From Oscillospiraceae bacterium (GTDB taxonomy: Bacteria; Bacillota; Clostridia; Oscillospirales; Oscillospiraceae), in assembly GCA_021769865.1 (NCBI GenBank), contig JAETSB010000015.1, positions 19,305 to 83,304 on the forward strand: a stretch of 64,000 bases of DNA. The letters run 5' to 3'. Below, piece by piece: positions 34,041-42,461 of the stretch. The notes below the pieces were generated by a model. That model was given only the letters and a program-made list of their open reading frames with translations, did no database searches and had not been told where the DNA came from. Made by a program: the position numbers and the translations under genes. Each line of letters opens with the position of its first letter. The first letter of the stretch is position 1.

Positions 34041-34751
34041 ATGAAAAAGACCATCGGCATTTTAGGCGGCATGGGCCCCATGGCCACGGCGGACCTGTTT
34101 CAGAAGATTACGGCCTTCACCGACGCCGCCGGAGACAACGACCATATCCGGGTTTACATTGACAGCAACGCCTCCATCCCCGACCGCACCGCCGCCATTT
34201 TGAACGGCGGGGAGGACCCGGTCCCCGCCATGGCGGACGCCCTGCGGCACCTGGAGCTCTGCGGGGCGGACTGCGTGATCATGCCCTGCAACACCGCCCA
34301 CTATTTTCTTCCCCGGCTGGAACCCCTGACGAAGCTGCCCTTCCTCAGCATGATCGAAGCGGCGGCAAAAGCCTGCCGGGTCCGGTTCCCGGGGGAGACC
34401 GTGGGAATCCTGGCCACCACCGGCACTTTAGCGGCGGAGCTGTATCAGAAGGCCCTGGCGGCGGCAAGCGTACCCTTCCTGGTCCCGGACGAGGGGGAGC
34501 GGGCGGCGCTGATGGAGGTCATCTACCAGGGCGTGAAGGCCGGTGCCCCGCCGTCCCGGTACCGGGATGCGTTCCGCTCCGTCACGGAGGGCATGACGGA
34601 CCGGGGTGCGGCGTGCTTCCTCCTGGCCTGTACGGAGTTGCCTCTGGCGGTCCAGGCCCTGGGGCTGGAGCTGCCCTGCGTGGACCCCACAGAAGAGCTG
34701 GCGAAGGCCGCCGTCCGCTTCTGCGGCTATCCCGTCCGCGCGCAATCATGA
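34041..34751 (+). CDS. Aspartate/glutamate racemase family protein
   Basis: The 236-residue cofactor-independent racemase carries the two catalytic cysteines of the family: MPCNTAH near residues 80-86 and LACTELPLA near 193-201. GILGGMGPMATADLF at the N-terminus is the aspartate-racemase type opening. It would interconvert L- and D-aspartate (or glutamate). It follows the TSUP permease by 4 bp, and a dicarboxylate/amino acid symporter with its own promoter lies 217 bp downstream, which suggests a local link to acidic amino acids. Confidence 0.9.
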   Translation: MKKTIGILGGMGPMATADLFQKITAFTDAAGDNDHIRVYIDSNASIPDRTAAILNGGEDPVPAMADALRHLELCGADCVIMPCNTAHYFLPRLEPLTKLPFLSMIEAAAKACRVRFPGETVGILATTGTLAAELYQKALAAASVPFLVPDEGERAALMEVIYQGVKAGAPPSRYRDAFRSVTEGMTDRGAACFLLACTELPLAVQALGLELPCVDPTEELAKAAVRFCGYPVRAQS

Positions 34752-34756
34752 AAAAG

Positions 34757-34796
34757 GAGGCAGGATGTCTGGTTACATTGTATGACATCTTGCCTC
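34757..34796 (+). terminator. Terminator-like inverted repeat
   Basis: GAGGCAGGATGTC and GACATCTTGCCTC form a 13-bp stem with one G-U pair around a 14-nt loop. A T-rich stretch follows after about 9 nt. Confidence 0.55.
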
Positions 34797-34842
34797 TATT
34801 CACGCTTTTTTCATAGTTTTTTCACAAAATTTCCATTTCCCC

Positions 34843-34871
34843 TTTACATTTCCGGACTGCTTTGGTATAAT
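34843..34871 (+). promoter_or_regulatory. Sigma-A promoter of the symporter gene
   Basis: TTTACA (34843-34848), 17 bp and TATAAT (34866-34871); a leader of about 90 nt. Confidence 0.8.
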
Positions 34872-34968
34872 GTAGCCAATTTGGAGAGGATTTCAGGCGG
34901 GGCATTTGTCCAAAACACAGACGCGCCGCCGGAGGGCCCCAAAGATTTTATTTTTATGAGGTGAGTGT

Positions 34969-36183
34969 ATGAACAAGAAACTCAGCCTGCCGATGCAAAT
35001 TCTAATCGCGCTGGTCCTGGGTATCGTCGTCGGCCTGATCTGCTATTTCGGCGGGTTTGCCGACGTGACGACCAACTACTTAAAGCCCTTCGGCGACATC
35101 TTCGTCAACCTGCTGAAATTCATCGTGGTGCCCGTGGTGCTGCTTTCCATGATCGACGGCATCATCTCCATGAACGACATGCGGAAGGTGGGGTCCGTAG
35201 GCATCAAGACCGTGGCCTACTTCCTGGTGACCACCGCCATCGCCTGCGTCATCGGCCTGGTGTTCGCCAACATCTTCAAGGGCGCGGGCCTGTTCCCCAT
35301 TCTGGACCCCGAGAGCGCCGAGTACGAGGCCAAGGAGTTCAGCGGCTTCATGTCCACCCTGGTGTCCATCTTCCCGACGAACATGTGGAAGTCCTTCACC
35401 GACGCCAACATGCTCCAGGTCATCGTGATCTCCCTGTTCTTCGGCGGGTCCATCCTGGCCGCCGGGGAGAAAGCAAAGCTCTGCCGGGATTTCGTCTCCT
35501 CCGCCTATGCCGTGATTGAGAAGCTGATGGGCTTCATCATCAGCCTGGCCCCCATCGGCGTGTTCACCTACATGGCTTGGGTCGTGGCGACCCAGGGCTC
35601 TGAGATCCTGGTGTCCCTGCTGCTGGTCATCGTCTGCGCCTATCTGGGCTACATCGTCCACGCCGTGCTGGTCTACTCCGCCTCGGCCCAGATCTTCGCC
35701 GGCATGAGCCCCATCAAGTTCTTCAAGGGCGCCTTCGCCGCCATGATCTTCGCCTTTACCTCCACCTCCTCCGCGGCCACCCTGCCGGTGTCCAAGGAGT
35801 GCGCCGCCGAGCTGGGCGCGGAGGACGACATCGCCTCCTTCGTCCTGCCCCTGGGCTCCACCATCAACATGGACGGCACCGCCATCTACCAGTGCGTGGC
35901 CACTGTGTTCCTGGCTTCCTGCGCCAACATCAACCTGACGATCGGGCAGATGGTCATTATCGTGGTCACCGCCACCCTGGCCTCCATCGGCACCGCCGGC
36001 GTCTCCGGCGCGGGCATGATCATGCTGGCCATGGTGCTGGAGGCCCTGGGTATCCCCGTGGCCTACATCGGCCTCATCGTGGCCGTGGACCGGATCTTCG
36101 ACATGGGCCGCACCTGCCTGAACGTCACCGGCGACATCGCCTGCTCTGTCTGCGTCACCAAGTGGGAAGGCAAGAAAAAGTGA
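34969..36183 (+). CDS. Dicarboxylate/amino acid:cation symporter
   Basis: The 404-residue protein is a DAACS-family (GltP/GltPh-like) secondary transporter for glutamate, aspartate, serine/threonine or C4-dicarboxylates, coupled to Na+ or H+. Eight membrane helices and two hairpins are expected. The hairpin motifs STSSAATLP near residue 265 and the unwound-helix motif NMDGTA near 300 are present, as is the C-terminal GRTCLNVTGD segment that contacts substrate. A good ribosome site (GAGGTGAG) lies before the ATG. It stands alone between its own promoter and a terminator, next to the Asp/Glu racemase. Confidence 0.93.
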   Translation: MNKKLSLPMQILIALVLGIVVGLICYFGGFADVTTNYLKPFGDIFVNLLKFIVVPVVLLSMIDGIISMNDMRKVGSVGIKTVAYFLVTTAIACVIGLVFANIFKGAGLFPILDPESAEYEAKEFSGFMSTLVSIFPTNMWKSFTDANMLQVIVISLFFGGSILAAGEKAKLCRDFVSSAYAVIEKLMGFIISLAPIGVFTYMAWVVATQGSEILVSLLLVIVCAYLGYIVHAVLVYSASAQIFAGMSPIKFFKGAFAAMIFAFTSTSSAATLPVSKECAAELGAEDDIASFVLPLGSTINMDGTAIYQCVATVFLASCANINLTIGQMVIIVVTATLASIGTAGVSGAGMIMLAMVLEALGIPVAYIGLIVAVDRIFDMGRTCLNVTGDIACSVCVTKWEGKKK

Positions 36184-36207
36184 TACTTTTCTTGAAAGAA
36201 AAGTATC
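36182..36207. repeat. Perfect inverted repeat at symporter stop
   Basis: GATACTTTTCTT and AAGAAAAGTATC form a perfect 12-bp inverted repeat with a 2-nt centre, overlapping the stop codon and followed by CAAAAGAAC. It may be a dispersed palindromic element; a genome-wide count would tell. Confidence 0.7.
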
Positions 36208-36285
36208 CAAAAGAACTTTATCCCGCTCTGACAGTCCGGTGATAAACCAGGCTCTGGAGCGACGGCAACGGAACATTCGCTGACT

Positions 36286-36318
36286 GGGGGGCCCGAAACG
36301 GGTCTCCCGGTTTTTTTT
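36286..36318 (+). terminator. Rho-independent terminator
   Basis: GGGGGGCCCG pairs with CGGGTCTCCC (two G-U pairs) around AAA. The trailing GG and eight T complete a classic terminator for the symporter gene. Confidence 0.85.
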
Positions 36319-36413
36319 GAGGAACTTTTCAGGTTGGTGAGATATTCTGCCTTTGTAATGGATATCCATGACAGAAGGGCCCTTCCAAACCAACGTAAAG
36401 GAGGTGAGACGCG

Positions 36414-36890
36414 TTGACGGACCAGCGGTTTCGGGAGGCCGTGGAGCAGTACGGCGACATGGTGTTCCGGCTGGCGTACAGCTATCTGAAAAACCGGGCG
36501 GACGCGGAGGACGTGATGCAGGAAACCCTGCTGAAGTTCTACGTGGAGCCCCGGGAATTCGAGTCGGCGGACCACGAGAAGCACTGGCTCCTCCGGGTGG
36601 CGGCCAACGAGTGCAAAAAGCTCCTCCGCTCCCCCTGGCGGCGGCGGACCGATCCCCTGGATGAGGCGGCAGAGGCCGCGGCCTTCGACCGCCCCGCCCA
36701 GTCGGAGCTGTTCCGGCAGGTGATGGCCCTGCCCCCCAAGTACCGGGCGGCGGTGTACCTCTACTACTACGAGGGCTATTCCGTGAAGGAAACCGGCGAG
36801 CTGCTGGGGGCCAAGGCGTCCACCGTGCAGACCTGGCTCATGCGGGCCAGGGGACAGCTCAAAAACAAACTGAAGGAGGCGGAAGCCTGA
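36414..36890 (+). CDS. ECF-type RNA polymerase sigma factor
   Basis: The 158-residue sigma factor starts at TTG after AAAGGAGGTGAG. Region 2 has YSYLKNRADAEDVMQETLLKFY near residues 22-43 and region 4 has LPPKYRAAVYLYYYEGYSVKETGELLGAKASTVQTWLMRAR near 107-147. It overlaps the following membrane protein gene by one base (TGATG), the usual ECF/regulator coupling. I could not identify a convincing ECF-type promoter upstream, so autoregulation is not shown. Confidence 0.9.
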   Translation: MTDQRFREAVEQYGDMVFRLAYSYLKNRADAEDVMQETLLKFYVEPREFESADHEKHWLLRVAANECKKLLRSPWRRRTDPLDEAAEAAAFDRPAQSELFRQVMALPPKYRAAVYLYYYEGYSVKETGELLGAKASTVQTWLMRARGQLKNKLKEAEA

Positions 36891-37453
36891 TGATGGACGA
36901 GAGATTATATCGCGAGACCTTTTCCCGGCTCCGGGCCTCCGACGAGGCGAAGAAGGAGGTCCTTGTAAAAATGAACGAGACAAAGAAGACGAGACGGCCC
37001 TTGAAGGCCCTGCGGGCGGTGGCCCTGGCCGCCATGCTCACCCTGGCCCTGGCGGTGACCGCCAACGCCGCCAGCAACGGGATGCTGTTCGAGAACCTGC
37101 GGGTTGTCTGGCAGAACGGCTCCCAGATCATGCTGGAGGACGACCAGGGGAACCAGGTGCTGGTCACCGGCGTCTATGCCGACGCGGAGATGAAGGACGG
37201 CAAGTTGATGCTGACGGTGGACGACGAGGAGTACGACATCACCGCCGACATGAAGGAAAACGGAGTGTTCAGCGCCACGGTGGAAAACGCCGAAGGCCGG
37301 GCGGTGGACGTCAGCGTCACCGGCTCCCTGGAGGACTGGGAGATCGCGACCTCCTTTGAGGAGAGCGGCGTGGATTACAACACTGCGACGGAGCAGACCG
37401 GAAGAGTTTCCACGATCACGAAATCCTATACCACCGTCACCACCGGCGAATAA
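36890..37453 (+). CDS. Single-pass membrane protein, ECF partner
   Basis: This 187-residue protein has about 45 cytoplasmic residues (RETFSRLRASDEAKKEVL near the start), one membrane helix (about 45-62, ALAAMLTLALAVTANA) and an outer domain of about 125 residues rich in Asp, Glu, Val and Thr. The helix ends in ANA, so signal peptidase cleavage is an alternative. The gene starts at the last base of the sigma factor stop codon. By position it is a regulator of that sigma factor. I do not recognise the outer domain; it lacks the WLPEGY pattern of DUF4367 seen at 14992. Confidence 0.8.
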   Translation: MMDERLYRETFSRLRASDEAKKEVLVKMNETKKTRRPLKALRAVALAAMLTLALAVTANAASNGMLFENLRVVWQNGSQIMLEDDQGNQVLVTGVYADAEMKDGKLMLTVDDEEYDITADMKENGVFSATVENAEGRAVDVSVTGSLEDWEIATSFEESGVDYNTATEQTGRVSTITKSYTTVTTGE

Positions 37454-37457
37454 GCAA

Positions 37458-37490
37458 AAAACCGGCGGACCATTTCGGTCCGCCGGTTTT
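37458..37490. terminator. Bidirectional terminator
   Basis: AAAACCGGCGGACC and GGTCCGCCGGTTTT form a perfect 14-bp stem with an ATTTC loop, with A- and T-runs on both sides. It separates the convergent ECF operon and glnS. Confidence 0.9.
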
Positions 37491-37491
37491 C

Positions 37492-39180
37492 TCATTTCTT
37501 GAAACTGTCCTTCAAGCTGACGCTCCGGTTGAATACCAGGTGTCCCGGCGCGCTGTCCTTGCTGTCCAGGCAGAAATACCCCTGCCGCAGGAACTGGAAG
37601 TTCGCCGGGGCCTGGGCATCCGCCAGGCTGGCCTCCACCTTGCAGCCCGTCAGCACCTCCAGGGAGTTGGGGTTCAGGCATTCGATGAAATCCTTGCCGG
37701 CGGCGTCCGGGTCCGGGTCGGTGAAAAGGTTGTCGTAGAGCCGGACCTCCGCGTCCACGGCGGTGGCGGCGTCCACCCAGTGGATCGTCGCGCCCTTGAC
37801 CTTCCGGCCGTCGGCGGGGTCGCCGCCCCGGCTCTCCGGGTCGTACTCGCAGAGAATCTCCGTCACGTTCCCCGCCGCGTCCTTCTCGCAGCCGGTGCAG
37901 CGGATCAGGTACGCCCCCTTGAGGCGGCACTCCGGACCGCCGGGATAGAGGCGCTTGTACTTGGGCACGGGGACCTCTAAAAAGTCCTCCGCCTCCACCC
38001 AGAGGGTGCGGGAGAAGGGGACCTCCCGGGTCCCGGCGGCGGGGTCCACGGGGTTGTTCTCCACCGTGACGGTCTCCGTCTTGCCTTCGGGGTAGTTGGT
38101 GATGGTGAGCTTCACCGGCCGCAGGACGGCCATGACCCGCTCCGCCGTGGCGTTCAGATCCTCCCGGAGACAGTGCTCCAGAAAGCCGTACTCCACCACG
38201 TTGGCGGACTTGGCCACGCCGATGCGCTCGCAGAAATTCCGGATGGACCGGGGGGTGTAGCCCCGGCGGCGCAGGCCGCAGAGGGTGGGCATCCGGGGGT
38301 CGTCCCAGCCGGAGACCCGGCCCTCCTCCACCAGGCGGCGGAGCTTCCGTTTGCTCATCACCGTGTGGTCGATGCCCAGGCGGGCGAACTCGATCTGCCG
38401 GGGCTTGGCGGGCAGGTCGCAGTGCTCCACCACCCAGTTGTACAGGGGCCGGTGGGCCTCAAACTCCAGAGAGCACAGGGAGTGGGTGATGCCCTCCAGG
38501 GCGTCCTGAATGGGGTGGGCGAAGTCATACATGGGGTAGATGCACCACTTGTTCCCGTGGCGGTGGTGGGGCAGGTGGTTAATCCGGTAGAGCACCGGGT
38601 CCCGCATGTTGAAGTTGCCGCTGGCCAAATCGATCTTGGCCCGGAGGGTCATGGCCCCGTCGGGGAACTCCCCGGCCCGCATCCGGCGGAAGAGATCCAG
38701 GCTCTCCTCCATGGGGCGGTCCCGGTAGGGGCTCCGGGCGGGCACGCCCACGCCGCCCCGGTACTCCTTGAACTCCTCCGGGCTGAGCTCACAGACGTAG
38801 GCCAGGCCCTTCTGAATGAGCAGCTCCGCCTGGCGGTAGTCCTCCTCGAAGTAGTCGGAGCCGAAGAAGAAGCGGTCTCCCCAGTCGAAGCCCAGCCAGT
38901 GGATGTCCTCCTGGATGGCCTCCACAAACTCCTCGTCCTCTTTGGTGGGGTTCGTATCGTCCATGCGGAGGTTGCAGAGGCCGCCGTACTTCTCGGCGGT
39001 GCCGAAATCGATGGTCAGGGCCTTGCAGTGGCCGATGTGGAGGTAGCCGTTGGGCTCCGGGGGAAAGCGGGTGTGGACCGTCATCCCCTCGTATTGTCCG
39101 CCGGGGGCGATGTCCTCCTCGATGAACGCGTGGATAAAGTTCCGGCTTTCCAGCTCCGGCGCTTTGATGTCGTCCGCCAT
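37492..39180 (-). CDS. glnS: Glutamine-tRNA ligase
   Basis: The 562-residue class I synthetase attaches glutamine to tRNA-Gln. RFPPEPNGYLHIGHCKAL near residues 37-54 contains the HIGH signature and VMSKRKL near 267 the KMSKS-type loop. FYDFAHPIQDALEGITHSLCSLEFEAHRPLY near 210 is typical of GlnRS rather than bacterial GltX, and the two C-terminal beta-barrels that read the anticodon follow from about 340. Length is normal. Many Clostridia instead make Gln-tRNA by the GatCAB route, so its presence is informative about lineage. GGGAGG lies before the chosen ATG; the frame extends 66 bp upstream without family similarity. Confidence 0.96.
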   Translation of the reverse strand: MADDIKAPELESRNFIHAFIEEDIAPGGQYEGMTVHTRFPPEPNGYLHIGHCKALTIDFGTAEKYGGLCNLRMDDTNPTKEDEEFVEAIQEDIHWLGFDWGDRFFFGSDYFEEDYRQAELLIQKGLAYVCELSPEEFKEYRGGVGVPARSPYRDRPMEESLDLFRRMRAGEFPDGAMTLRAKIDLASGNFNMRDPVLYRINHLPHHRHGNKWCIYPMYDFAHPIQDALEGITHSLCSLEFEAHRPLYNWVVEHCDLPAKPRQIEFARLGIDHTVMSKRKLRRLVEEGRVSGWDDPRMPTLCGLRRRGYTPRSIRNFCERIGVAKSANVVEYGFLEHCLREDLNATAERVMAVLRPVKLTITNYPEGKTETVTVENNPVDPAAGTREVPFSRTLWVEAEDFLEVPVPKYKRLYPGGPECRLKGAYLIRCTGCEKDAAGNVTEILCEYDPESRGGDPADGRKVKGATIHWVDAATAVDAEVRLYDNLFTDPDPDAAGKDFIECLNPNSLEVLTGCKVEASLADAQAPANFQFLRQGYFCLDSKDSAPGHLVFNRSVSLKDSFKK

Positions 39181-39217
39181 AGCGAAGTCCTCCCAATGTA
39201 AAATAAAATGACAATTT

Positions 39218-39246
39218 ATTATACAGGACGGAGGGAGGGATTGCAA
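39218..39246 (-). promoter_or_regulatory. Sigma-A promoter of glnS
   Basis: On the minus strand TTGCAA (39246-39241), 17 bp and TATAAT (39223-39218); a leader of about 30 nt. Confidence 0.8.
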
Positions 39247-39336
39247 GGGGGATTTTTGTGCGGGTGCGGCGTGCGGCGTGTGGCGTCGCGTGAATATTCA
39301 CAAAAATTCCTCCCTGCGCAAATGCTTTCATGGATG

Positions 39337-39354
39337 GGTTAGTAGATTCTAACC
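39337..39354. promoter_or_regulatory. Metal-regulator-type operator A
   Basis: GGTTAG-TAGATT-CTAACC, an 18-bp inverted repeat upstream of the feo promoter. Its core GTTAG-N6-CTAAC is shared with 39425-39444 and 39963-39978. Confidence 0.7.
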
Positions 39355-39382
39355 AAAACAGCAGATTTTTCTTTTCAGGGGC

Positions 39383-39411
39383 TTGACATTTGCGGTTAGT
39401 CATAGTAAACT
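39383..39411 (+). promoter_or_regulatory. Sigma-A promoter of the feo operon
   Basis: TTGACA (39383-39388), 17 bp and TAAACT (39406-39411). A partial GTTAG/ACTAA repeat also spans the spacer and -10 box. Confidence 0.8.
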
Positions 39412-39424
39412 AATGCCGATTTCA

Positions 39425-39444
39425 GAGTTAGAAGCTTCTAACTC
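39425..39444. promoter_or_regulatory. Metal-regulator-type operator C
   Basis: GAGTTAGAAG and CTTCTAACTC form a perfect 20-bp palindrome just after the predicted transcription start, ideally placed for repression. The GTTAG-N6-CTAAC form resembles DtxR/IdeR-family iron boxes. Confidence 0.8.
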
Positions 39445-39465
39445 ACCGAAAAGGGAGGCGGAGAG

Positions 39466-39678
39466 ATGATGCCGCTGACAATGGCAAAGTCAGGAGAGCC
39501 CGTCACGATTCGCAGGATTTCCGGAAAGGACGAGGCGCGCCAGCATCTGGCGGAGCTGGGCTTTGTGGTGGGCAGCGATGTGACGGTGGTCAGCGAGATC
39601 GCGGGAAACCTGATCGTGCAGGTAAAGGACAGCCGGATTGCGCTGGACAAGGCCATGGCAAACCGCATCATGGTCTGA
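39466..39678 (+). CDS. feoA: FeoA-family protein (first copy)
   Basis: The 70-residue SH3-like protein belongs to FeoA, a small cytoplasmic partner of the ferrous iron transporter FeoB. HLAELGFVVGSDVTVVSEIAGNLIVQVKDSRIALDKAMANRIMV covers the family core, with the typical LxELGFxxG opening. GGGAGGCGGAGAG precedes two adjacent ATG codons; the first is used. It is the first gene after the feo promoter and the palindromic operator, and the second feoA starts 24 bp after its stop. Confidence 0.92.
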   Translation: MMPLTMAKSGEPVTIRRISGKDEARQHLAELGFVVGSDVTVVSEIAGNLIVQVKDSRIALDKAMANRIMV

Positions 39679-39702
39679 GAAAACAGGAAGGAGGAATGTA
39701 TT

Positions 39703-39924
39703 GTGAAAACGTTGAAAGACGTAAAAGTGGGTGAGACCGTCACCGTGGCGAAGCTCCACGGCGAGGGCCCGGTGAAGCGCCGGATTATGGACATGGGCAT
39801 CACCAAGGGCGTGGAAATTTTCGTCCGCAAGGTGGCCCCTCTGGGCGACCCGATGGAATTGAACGTCCGGGGCTACGAGCTGTCTGTCCGCAAGGGCGAT
39901 GCGGAGATGATCGAAGTACAGTAA
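39703..39924 (+). CDS. feoA: FeoA-family protein (second copy)
   Basis: This 73-residue FeoA-like protein starts at GTG after AGGAAGGAGG. It has the pattern VKRRIMDMGITKGVEIFVRKVAPLGDP-MELNVRGYELSVRKGDAEMI, closer to classical FeoA than the first copy, with the PxGDP turn conserved. Two FeoA proteins in tandem before feoB are common in Clostridia. A third operator lies between this gene and feoB. Confidence 0.93.
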   Translation: MKTLKDVKVGETVTVAKLHGEGPVKRRIMDMGITKGVEIFVRKVAPLGDPMELNVRGYELSVRKGDAEMIEVQ

Positions 39925-39962
39925 AGGAACGCGGCGGAAAGCCGCTGTTATTTGCATCATGA

Positions 39963-39978
39963 GTTAGCTGTCTCTAAC
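39963..39978. promoter_or_regulatory. Metal-regulator-type operator D, inside the operon
   Basis: GTTAG-CTGTCT-CTAAC lies between the second feoA and feoB, 20 bp before the feoB ATG. It could block a local promoter or act as a roadblock. Confidence 0.65.
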
Positions 39979-39998
39979 ATTTGAAAGGAGAGATCCTA

Positions 39999-42209
39999 AT
40001 GGATATCAAAATTGCCCTGGCGGGCAATCCGAACTGCGGCAAGACGACGCTGTTCAACGCCCTCACCGGCTCCAGCCAGTATGTGGGCAACTGGCCGGGG
40101 GTCACGGTGGAGAAAAAGGAGGGCAAGCTGAAAGGGCATAAGGATGTCGTCATTCAGGACCTGCCCGGCATCTACTCCCTGTCCCCCTACACCTTGGAGG
40201 AAGTGGTGGCCCGCAGCTATCTGGTGAACGAACAGCCGGACGCCATCCTCAACATCGTGGACGGGACCAACATCGAGCGGAACCTGTACCTCACCACGCA
40301 GCTGATCGAACTGGGCCTTCCCGTGGTGGTAGCGGTGAATATGATTGATTTGGTGCGGAAAAACGGCGATAGCATCGACCTTGCCAGGCTGGGGCAGGCC
40401 CTGGGCTGCGAGGTCGTTGAGATGAGCGCCCTCAAGGGAGAGGGCGGCCTGGAGGCCGCCGAAAAGGCCGTGGCCCTGGCGCAGAAGAAGCGGGCGGCAG
40501 AGCTCCCCCATGTATTCACCGGCAGCGTAGAGCACGCCCTGGCCCACATCGAGGAGTCCATCCAGGGCAAGGTGGCGGACGGGTACCTCCGCTGGTACGC
40601 CATCAAGATCTTCGAGCGGGACGGGAAGGTCCTGGAGGAGCTGAACCTTTCCGCGGACCTGAAAGCCCATTTGGAAGAGCACATCGCCGACTGTGAGCGG
40701 GAGCTGGACGACGACGCGGAAAGCATCATCACCAACCAGCGGTACTCCTACATCAGCGGCGTGGTCACCAAGGCGGTGCGGAAGAAAGCTGTCAAAGGAG
40801 ATCTCTCCGTCTCCGACAAGATCGACCAGATCGTCACCAACCGCATTCTGGCCCTGCCGATCTTCGCGGTGATCATGTTCTGCATTTACGCCGTCGCCAT
40901 GGGAACCTCCGTCGCGGACGGCGGTGTGGGCATTGGCACCTTTGGGACCGATTGGGCTAACGACGTGCTCTTCGGAGAGCTCGTCCCCAATTTCTTTGAC
41001 GGCATTCTCACCTCTCTGGGCGTCAGCGGCTGGCTCTATGGCCTGATTCAGGACGGCATCGTCGCCGGCGTAGGCGCGGTGCTGGGCTTTGTGCCTCAAA
41101 TGCTGGTGCTGTTTCTGCTGCTGGCCATCCTGGAGGACGTGGGCTACATGGCCCGGGTCGCCTTCATTATGGACCGGATCTTCCGCCGCTTCGGCCTCTC
41201 CGGCAAGAGCTTCATCCCCATGCTGGTGGCCACGGGCTGCGGCGTGCCCGGCATCATGGCCTCCCGGACCATCGAGCAGGACCGGGACCGGAAGATGACC
41301 ATTATGACCACCGGCTTCATTCCCTGCGGGGCCAAAATGCCCATCATCGGCCTGTTCGCCGGGGCGGTGTTCGGCGGGTCCGCCCTGGTGGCGGTGTCGG
41401 CCTTCTTCATTGGTATCGCCGCCGTGGTGATCTCCGGCATCATGCTGAAGAAGTTCAAGGCCTTCGCCGGCGAGCCCGCCCCCTTTGTCATGGAGCTGCC
41501 CGCCTATCACGCACCCTCCGCCGGAAACGTCCTGCGGGCAACTTGGGAGCGGGGCTGGTCCTTCATCAAGCGGGCCGGAACCATCATCCTGCTCAGTTCT
41601 ATCGTTCTCTGGTTCCTCATGGGCTATGGCGTTGTGGATGGCGTGTTCCAGGCCGTGGAGGACAACAACGATTCCCTGTTGGCCATGATTGGCAGCGGCA
41701 TCGCCATCATCTTCGCTCCCCTCGGCTGGGTGGGAGACATGGCTTGGAAGGCCACCACCGCCACGTTCACCGGCCTGATCGCCAAAGAGGAAGTGGTGAA
41801 CTTCTTCGGCGTGGCCTACCACTACGCCGGTGAGGCGGACCTCATGGATGACGCCAGCGGCATCTACGCCGCCATCAGCGCGGATTTCGGGGCCATGGCC
41901 GCCTACTCCTTCATGATCTTCAACCTGCTCTGCGCCCCCTGCTTCGCCGCCATGGGCGCCATCAAGCGGGAGATGAACAACACCAAGTGGACCTTGGGCG
42001 CCATCGGCTATATGTGCGGCTTTGCCTATGTGGCATCTTTGATTGTATTCCAGATCGGCGGCTTGTTTACCGGCGAAGCGGTTCTGGGTATTGGCACCAT
42101 CGCAGCGGTCATCCTGCTGGCCGGTATTCTCTATCTGCTGTTCCGCAAGGGCTGCCAGGGCGAGGAAGCGTCCCGCCGCCTGACCTCCGTGGCTGCCGCC
42201 GCGCGGTAA
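39999..42209 (+). CDS. feoB: Ferrous iron transporter B
   Basis: The 736-residue protein imports Fe(II) across the cytoplasmic membrane. The N-terminal G domain carries GNPNCGKTT (residues 8-16, G1), a DLPGIYSL G3 motif near 53 and NMID near 116 (G4), followed by a helical GDI-like domain to about 270. The membrane part has two Gate motifs, of which VGYMARVAFIMDRIFRRFGLSGKSFIPMLVATGCGVPGIMASR near 380-420 is the first. The ATG at 39999 is chosen for AAGGAG and because GNPNCGKTT then falls at the usual place. It is followed by the Cys-rich FeoB partner. Confidence 0.97.
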   Translation: MDIKIALAGNPNCGKTTLFNALTGSSQYVGNWPGVTVEKKEGKLKGHKDVVIQDLPGIYSLSPYTLEEVVARSYLVNEQPDAILNIVDGTNIERNLYLTTQLIELGLPVVVAVNMIDLVRKNGDSIDLARLGQALGCEVVEMSALKGEGGLEAAEKAVALAQKKRAAELPHVFTGSVEHALAHIEESIQGKVADGYLRWYAIKIFERDGKVLEELNLSADLKAHLEEHIADCERELDDDAESIITNQRYSYISGVVTKAVRKKAVKGDLSVSDKIDQIVTNRILALPIFAVIMFCIYAVAMGTSVADGGVGIGTFGTDWANDVLFGELVPNFFDGILTSLGVSGWLYGLIQDGIVAGVGAVLGFVPQMLVLFLLLAILEDVGYMARVAFIMDRIFRRFGLSGKSFIPMLVATGCGVPGIMASRTIEQDRDRKMTIMTTGFIPCGAKMPIIGLFAGAVFGGSALVAVSAFFIGIAAVVISGIMLKKFKAFAGEPAPFVMELPAYHAPSAGNVLRATWERGWSFIKRAGTIILLSSIVLWFLMGYGVVDGVFQAVEDNNDSLLAMIGSGIAIIFAPLGWVGDMAWKATTATFTGLIAKEEVVNFFGVAYHYAGEADLMDDASGIYAAISADFGAMAAYSFMIFNLLCAPCFAAMGAIKREMNNTKWTLGAIGYMCGFAYVASLIVFQIGGLFTGEAVLGIGTIAAVILLAGILYLLFRKGCQGEEASRRLTSVAAAAR

Positions 42210-42234
42210 CCCGCCTGGAAAGGAGCGATTGATA

Positions 42235-42375
42235 ATGCCCGTCGTGTTGGGAAACATTATTGTAATTGCCGTGCTGCTTGCGGCCGCGGCGCTGGCTGTC
42301 CGGTCCCTGTGGAAGTCCCACAGGTCCGGCGGAGGCTGCAACGGCGACTGCGGAAACTGCCGCGGCTGTCACTAA
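42235..42375 (+). CDS. FeoB-associated Cys-rich membrane protein
   Basis: A 46-residue peptide starts at ATG 42235 after AAAGGAG and ends at TAA 42373-42375. It has one membrane helix (residues 4-22, VLGNIIVIAVLLAAAALAV), a basic RSLWKSHR stretch and a C-terminal CNGDCGNCRGCH cluster with four cysteines and a histidine. This layout is that of the FeoB-associated Cys-rich family that follows feoB in many Firmicutes and may hand over or bind iron. It lies 25 bp after feoB. Confidence 0.92.
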   Translation: MPVVLGNIIVIAVLLAAAALAVRSLWKSHRSGGGCNGDCGNCRGCH

Positions 42376-42461
42376 CAGTTCAAATCCACACAAGGGAGCG
42401 GGACGGCCCGGCTTGGCGGAAGCCTTGCGCCGCTGTGCCGCCAGGAGGTAAGGGTGAGGAA

